This document shows, piece after piece, positions 12,062-14,493 of a DNA stretch of 14,493 nucleotides. The translations under genes were made by a program, and so were the position numbers. The notes under the pieces are model-generated. The model saw nothing but the letters and a program-made list of their open reading frames with translations, searched no databases and was not told the DNA's origin. Within the stretch, counting starts at the first letter, position 1, and every line of letters begins with the position of its first letter. This stretch comes from Gammaproteobacteria bacterium (lineage in GTDB: Bacteria > Pseudomonadota > Gammaproteobacteria > Steroidobacterales > JACDCP01): contig JACDCP010000039.1 in the NCBI GenBank assembly GCA_013817465.1, positions 1 to 14,493 on the forward strand, read 5' to 3'.

Positions 12062-14425
12062 TTACACCTTCTCGCCGGCGAGGAACATCCAGGTCTCGAC
12101 GACTGTATCAGGGTTGAGCGAAATACTGTTGATGCCCTCGTCGAGCAGCCAGCGCGCCAGGTCCGGGTGATCCGATGGTCCCTGGCCGCAGATGCCGATG
12201 TACTTGCCCTGCCGGCGGCACGCCTGGATGGTCATGTGCAGCATCGCCTTGACGGCCTCGTCGCGTTCGTCGAACAGGTGCGCGATGACCGCCGAGTCGC
12301 GATCGAGGCCCAGCGTGAGCTGCGTCATGTCGTTCGAGCCGATCGACATGCCGTCGAAATATTCGAGGTAACGCTCGGCGAGCAGTGCGTTCGTGGGCAG
12401 CTCGCACATCATGATGAGCTGCAGGTCGTTGCGGCCGCGCTCGAGCCCGTTCGCTGCAAGCAGCTCGCAGACCCGCCGCGCCTCCCCGACGGTGCGCACG
12501 AAGGGCACCATGATGCGCACGTTCGTGAAACCCATATCGTCCCGTACTTTCTTCAATGCACGGCATTCGAGCTCGAAGCAGGGGCGGAAGCTCTCGTCGA
12601 TATAACGTGAGGCGCCGCGGAAGCCGAGCATCGGGTTCTCCTCGTGCGGCTCATATTCCCTGCCGCCGATGAGGTTCGCGTACTCATTGGTCTTGAAGTC
12701 CGAGAGGCGCACGATGACCGGCTGCGGGGCGAACGCCGCGGCAATGGTCGCGATGCCCTCGCTCAGTTTCTCGACGTAGAAACCCACCGGATCCGCGTAT
12801 CCTGCCATCTGGATGCGGATGGTCTGCTTGAGCTCCTCGGACAGCCGGTCGAACTCGAGCAACGCCCGCGGATGCACGCCGATCATGCGGTTTATGATGA
12901 ACTCGAGCCGCGCGAGGCCGACTCCCCGGTTGGGGATGCCCGCGAAATCGAAAGCGCGATCCGGATTGCCGACATTCATCATGATATCGACCGGAATCTG
13001 CGGCAGCGTATCGAGCTCGATCTGCTGGCTTTCGTAGTTCAGTATGCCCTCGTAGACGAAGCCCTGGTCGCCTTCGGCGCAGCACACCGTCACTTCGGCA
13101 CCGTCGCGGACAGTTTCCGTGGCGTCCCCGCAGCCGACCACGGCGGCAATGCCGAGCTCGCGCGCGATGATGGCGGCATGGCAGGTGCGCCCGCCGCGAT
13201 TCGTGACGATGGCCGCCGCGCGCTTCATGATCGGTTCCCAGTCCGGATCGGTCATGTCGGTCACGAGCACGTCGCCGGCCTGCACGCGGCGCATTTCGTC
13301 GACGTTGCGCACCACGCGCGCGGTGCCTGCGCCGATCCTCTGGCCGATGCTGCGCCCGCTGGTGAGCACACGCGAGCTGCCCTTGAGCGTGAAGCGCTGC
13401 ACGGTGCGCCCGCTGCGGCTCTGCACGGTTTCCGGACGCGCCTGAAGAATGAACAGCGAGCCGGTTTCGCCGTCCTTCCCCCACTCGATGTCCATCGGAC
13501 AACCGTAGTGTTTTTCAATGAGCACCGCCTGCCGGGCGAGCTTCACGACGTCTTCATCGCTGAGCGAAAATCGCAGGCGATCCGACTCAGGCACATCGAC
13601 TGTGCGCACCGGATGCTCAGCTCCCGGCGTCTCGTCGTAAATCATTTTGATCGACTTGCCGCCCAGGTTGCGGCGCAGGATCGGGTGATGTCCGGAAGCG
13701 AGCGCGCGTTTCGACACATAGAATTCGTCCGGGTTGACTGCGCCCTGCACGACGGTCTCGCCGAGACCCCAGGAGGCGGTTATGAATACGACCTCGCGGA
13801 ACCCGGATTCGGTATCGAGCGTAAAAGCCACGCCGCTCGTGCCGATGTCGCTGCGCGCCATGTGCTGGATACCGCAGGACAGAGCGATCTGGTGATGCCC
13901 GAAATGCTGATGCACGCGATAGGCGATGGCACGATCGTTGAACAGGGAGGCAAACACTTCGCGCACGCGTGCGTAGACGTTATCCAGGCCACGCACGTTC
14001 AGGAACGTCTCCTGCTGGCCGGCGAAGGACGCTTCCGGCAGGTCTTCGGCTGTCGCCGAGGAGCGCACCGCCACCGAGATGTCGGCGCCGCCGGACATCT
14101 CTTTCCAGGCGCCCGCGACTTCCTCCTCGAGCCTCGACGGCAGCGGTGCTGCCATGATCCAGCCGCGAATGCGGCGGCCGGTGTCGGCAAGCCGGTCGAC
14201 ATCGTCCACATCGAGCTCCGCCAGAGCGCCGGCAATGCGCTCGCTCAATCCGTTCCGGCCCAGAAACTCACGATAAGCTGCAGCGGTCGTAGCAAAGCCG
14301 CCCGGCACGGCCACGCCCGCGCTCGACAGATGGCTGATCATTTCCCCCAGCGAGGCATTCTTGCCGCCGACGATCTCGACATCCCGCATGCCGAGCTTCT
14401 CGAGCTTGATGACGTACGCGTCCAG
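12062..14425 (-). CDS. ppsA: Phosphoenolpyruvate synthase (CTG start proposed)
   Basis: Converts pyruvate, ATP and water to phosphoenolpyruvate, AMP and phosphate, the entry to gluconeogenesis from three-carbon compounds. Numbered from ATG 14389 it has 775 residues: ATP-grasp nucleotide domain with GGKNASLGEM (8-17) and SSATAEDLPEASFAGQQET (110-128), the phosphohistidine swivelling domain with H404 in GGRTCHAAIIARELG, and a C-terminal PEP-binding barrel ending in G-x-C-G-Q-G-P-S (the catalytic Cys near 734). That ATG encodes the conserved Met of the L-G-M-x-D-V motif, and family members begin 10-20 residues earlier. The frame stays open upstream, and a CTG at 14425, six nt after AAGGAG, adds M-D-A-Y-V-I-K-L-E-K-L-G. 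This gives 787 residues, close to E. coli PpsA (792). Confidence 0.95.
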   Translation of the reverse strand: MDAYVIKLEKLGMRDVEIVGGKNASLGEMISHLSSAGVAVPGGFATTAAAYREFLGRNGLSERIAGALAELDVDDVDRLADTGRRIRGWIMAAPLPSRLEEEVAGAWKEMSGGADISVAVRSSATAEDLPEASFAGQQETFLNVRGLDNVYARVREVFASLFNDRAIAYRVHQHFGHHQIALSCGIQHMARSDIGTSGVAFTLDTESGFREVVFITASWGLGETVVQGAVNPDEFYVSKRALASGHHPILRRNLGGKSIKMIYDETPGAEHPVRTVDVPESDRLRFSLSDEDVVKLARQAVLIEKHYGCPMDIEWGKDGETGSLFILQARPETVQSRSGRTVQRFTLKGSSRVLTSGRSIGQRIGAGTARVVRNVDEMRRVQAGDVLVTDMTDPDWEPIMKRAAAIVTNRGGRTCHAAIIARELGIAAVVGCGDATETVRDGAEVTVCCAEGDQGFVYEGILNYESQQIELDTLPQIPVDIMMNVGNPDRAFDFAGIPNRGVGLARLEFIINRMIGVHPRALLEFDRLSEELKQTIRIQMAGYADPVGFYVEKLSEGIATIAAAFAPQPVIVRLSDFKTNEYANLIGGREYEPHEENPMLGFRGASRYIDESFRPCFELECRALKKVRDDMGFTNVRIMVPFVRTVGEARRVCELLAANGLERGRNDLQLIMMCELPTNALLAERYLEYFDGMSIGSNDMTQLTLGLDRDSAVIAHLFDERDEAVKAMLHMTIQACRRQGKYIGICGQGPSDHPDLARWLLDEGINSISLNPDTVVETWMFLAGEKV

Positions 14426-14431
14426 AAGAAT

Positions 14432-14437
14432 CTCCTT
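14432..14437 (-). promoter_or_regulatory. ribosome-binding site deciding the ppsA start
   Basis: AAGGAG on the minus strand, followed by ATTCTT and CTG (14425). It is 42 nt upstream of the first in-frame ATG (14389), far too distant to serve it; ATT at 14431 abuts the site and is too close. An in-frame TAA (14443-14441) limits any longer frame. Confidence 0.65.
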
Positions 14438-14439
14438 GT

Positions 14440-14476
14440 GTTATCCGCCGGGAAGTGGAAAATCGCGGCGGATAAC
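14440..14476. promoter_or_regulatory. inverted repeat in the ppsA upstream region
   Basis: GTTATCCGCC (14440-14449) and GGCGGATAAC (14467-14476) are perfect 10-bp inverted arms with a 17-bp centre, ending 2 nt before the ppsA ribosome site. This may be an operator for a dimeric regulator with centres 27 bp apart, or a stem-loop in the 5' leader that hides or exposes the ribosome site. Confidence 0.55.
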
Positions 14477-14493
14477 CCGGTCGTGCGCTGAAA

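Noticed and set aside
12644..14491. A 615-codon open frame on the plus strand opposite ppsA
   Set aside because: It lies wholly antisense to a strongly conserved enzyme, has no recognisable domain, and is the kind of long frame that GC-rich codon bias creates.

Overview
This window is a compact, GC-rich bacterial chromosome segment. Gene content and order (4.5S RNA, dnaX, ybaB and recR in a row; a Ste24-like M48 protease and rsgA opposite orn; phosphoenolpyruvate synthase) point to a gammaproteobacterium, perhaps of the Xanthomonadales/Nevskiales/Steroidobacter side. That placement is inference from gene content and codon bias only. No tRNA, rRNA, prophage, transposase gene or CRISPR array was found.

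Layout. At 1-47 (minus) lies the N-terminus of an AbrB/MazE-type DNA-binding protein running off the left edge. Opposite it is a 25-codon leader ORF joined by an ATGA overlap to a ChrR-like FMN/quinone reductase (175-729). Next come ffs (4.5S SRP RNA), dnaX, ybaB and recR (replication and recombination repair), then a HIT-family gene. On the minus strand are rsgA (ribosome small-subunit maturation GTPase) and a membrane M48 peptidase. orn (terminal RNA decay nuclease) is divergent from the peptidase and overlaps a DUF938 methyltransferase. A tightly packed plus-strand series follows: a serine racemase/threonine dehydratase-like PLP enzyme, an HCCA-isomerase-like DsbA-fold protein, a GNAT acetyltransferase, a secreted WD40/PD40 propeller, a GFA/CENP-V zinc protein, and a YgiM-like SH3/coiled-coil membrane protein. 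ppsA lies on the minus strand at the right, convergent with this series.

Gene borders are the unusual part. Four different kinds of small palindromic repeat sit exactly at gene ends: (A) two 86-92 bp elements with perfect 24-27 bp inverted arms sharing GGGGACATTCCTGATTTC; (B) GGTGCCGG(G/A)CACC repeats, one single and one inverted pair; (C) two direct copies of a CCGGC-GAAA-GCCGG hairpin repeat; (D) a 70 bp imperfect palindrome. A, B and C run into reading frames and supply the termini of RsgA, the M48 peptidase, the DUF938 methyltransferase and the SH3 protein. The two A elements differ at their outer ends but stay perfectly paired within each copy. I read A and B as REP/REPIN- or MITE-like non-autonomous elements, but no mobilising gene is in view.

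Other points worth noting are a likely CTG start for ppsA with an inverted repeat in its leader, the coupled leader ORF before the reductase, and a near-consensus sigma70 promoter for the AbrB-like gene that overlaps the leader ORF start.
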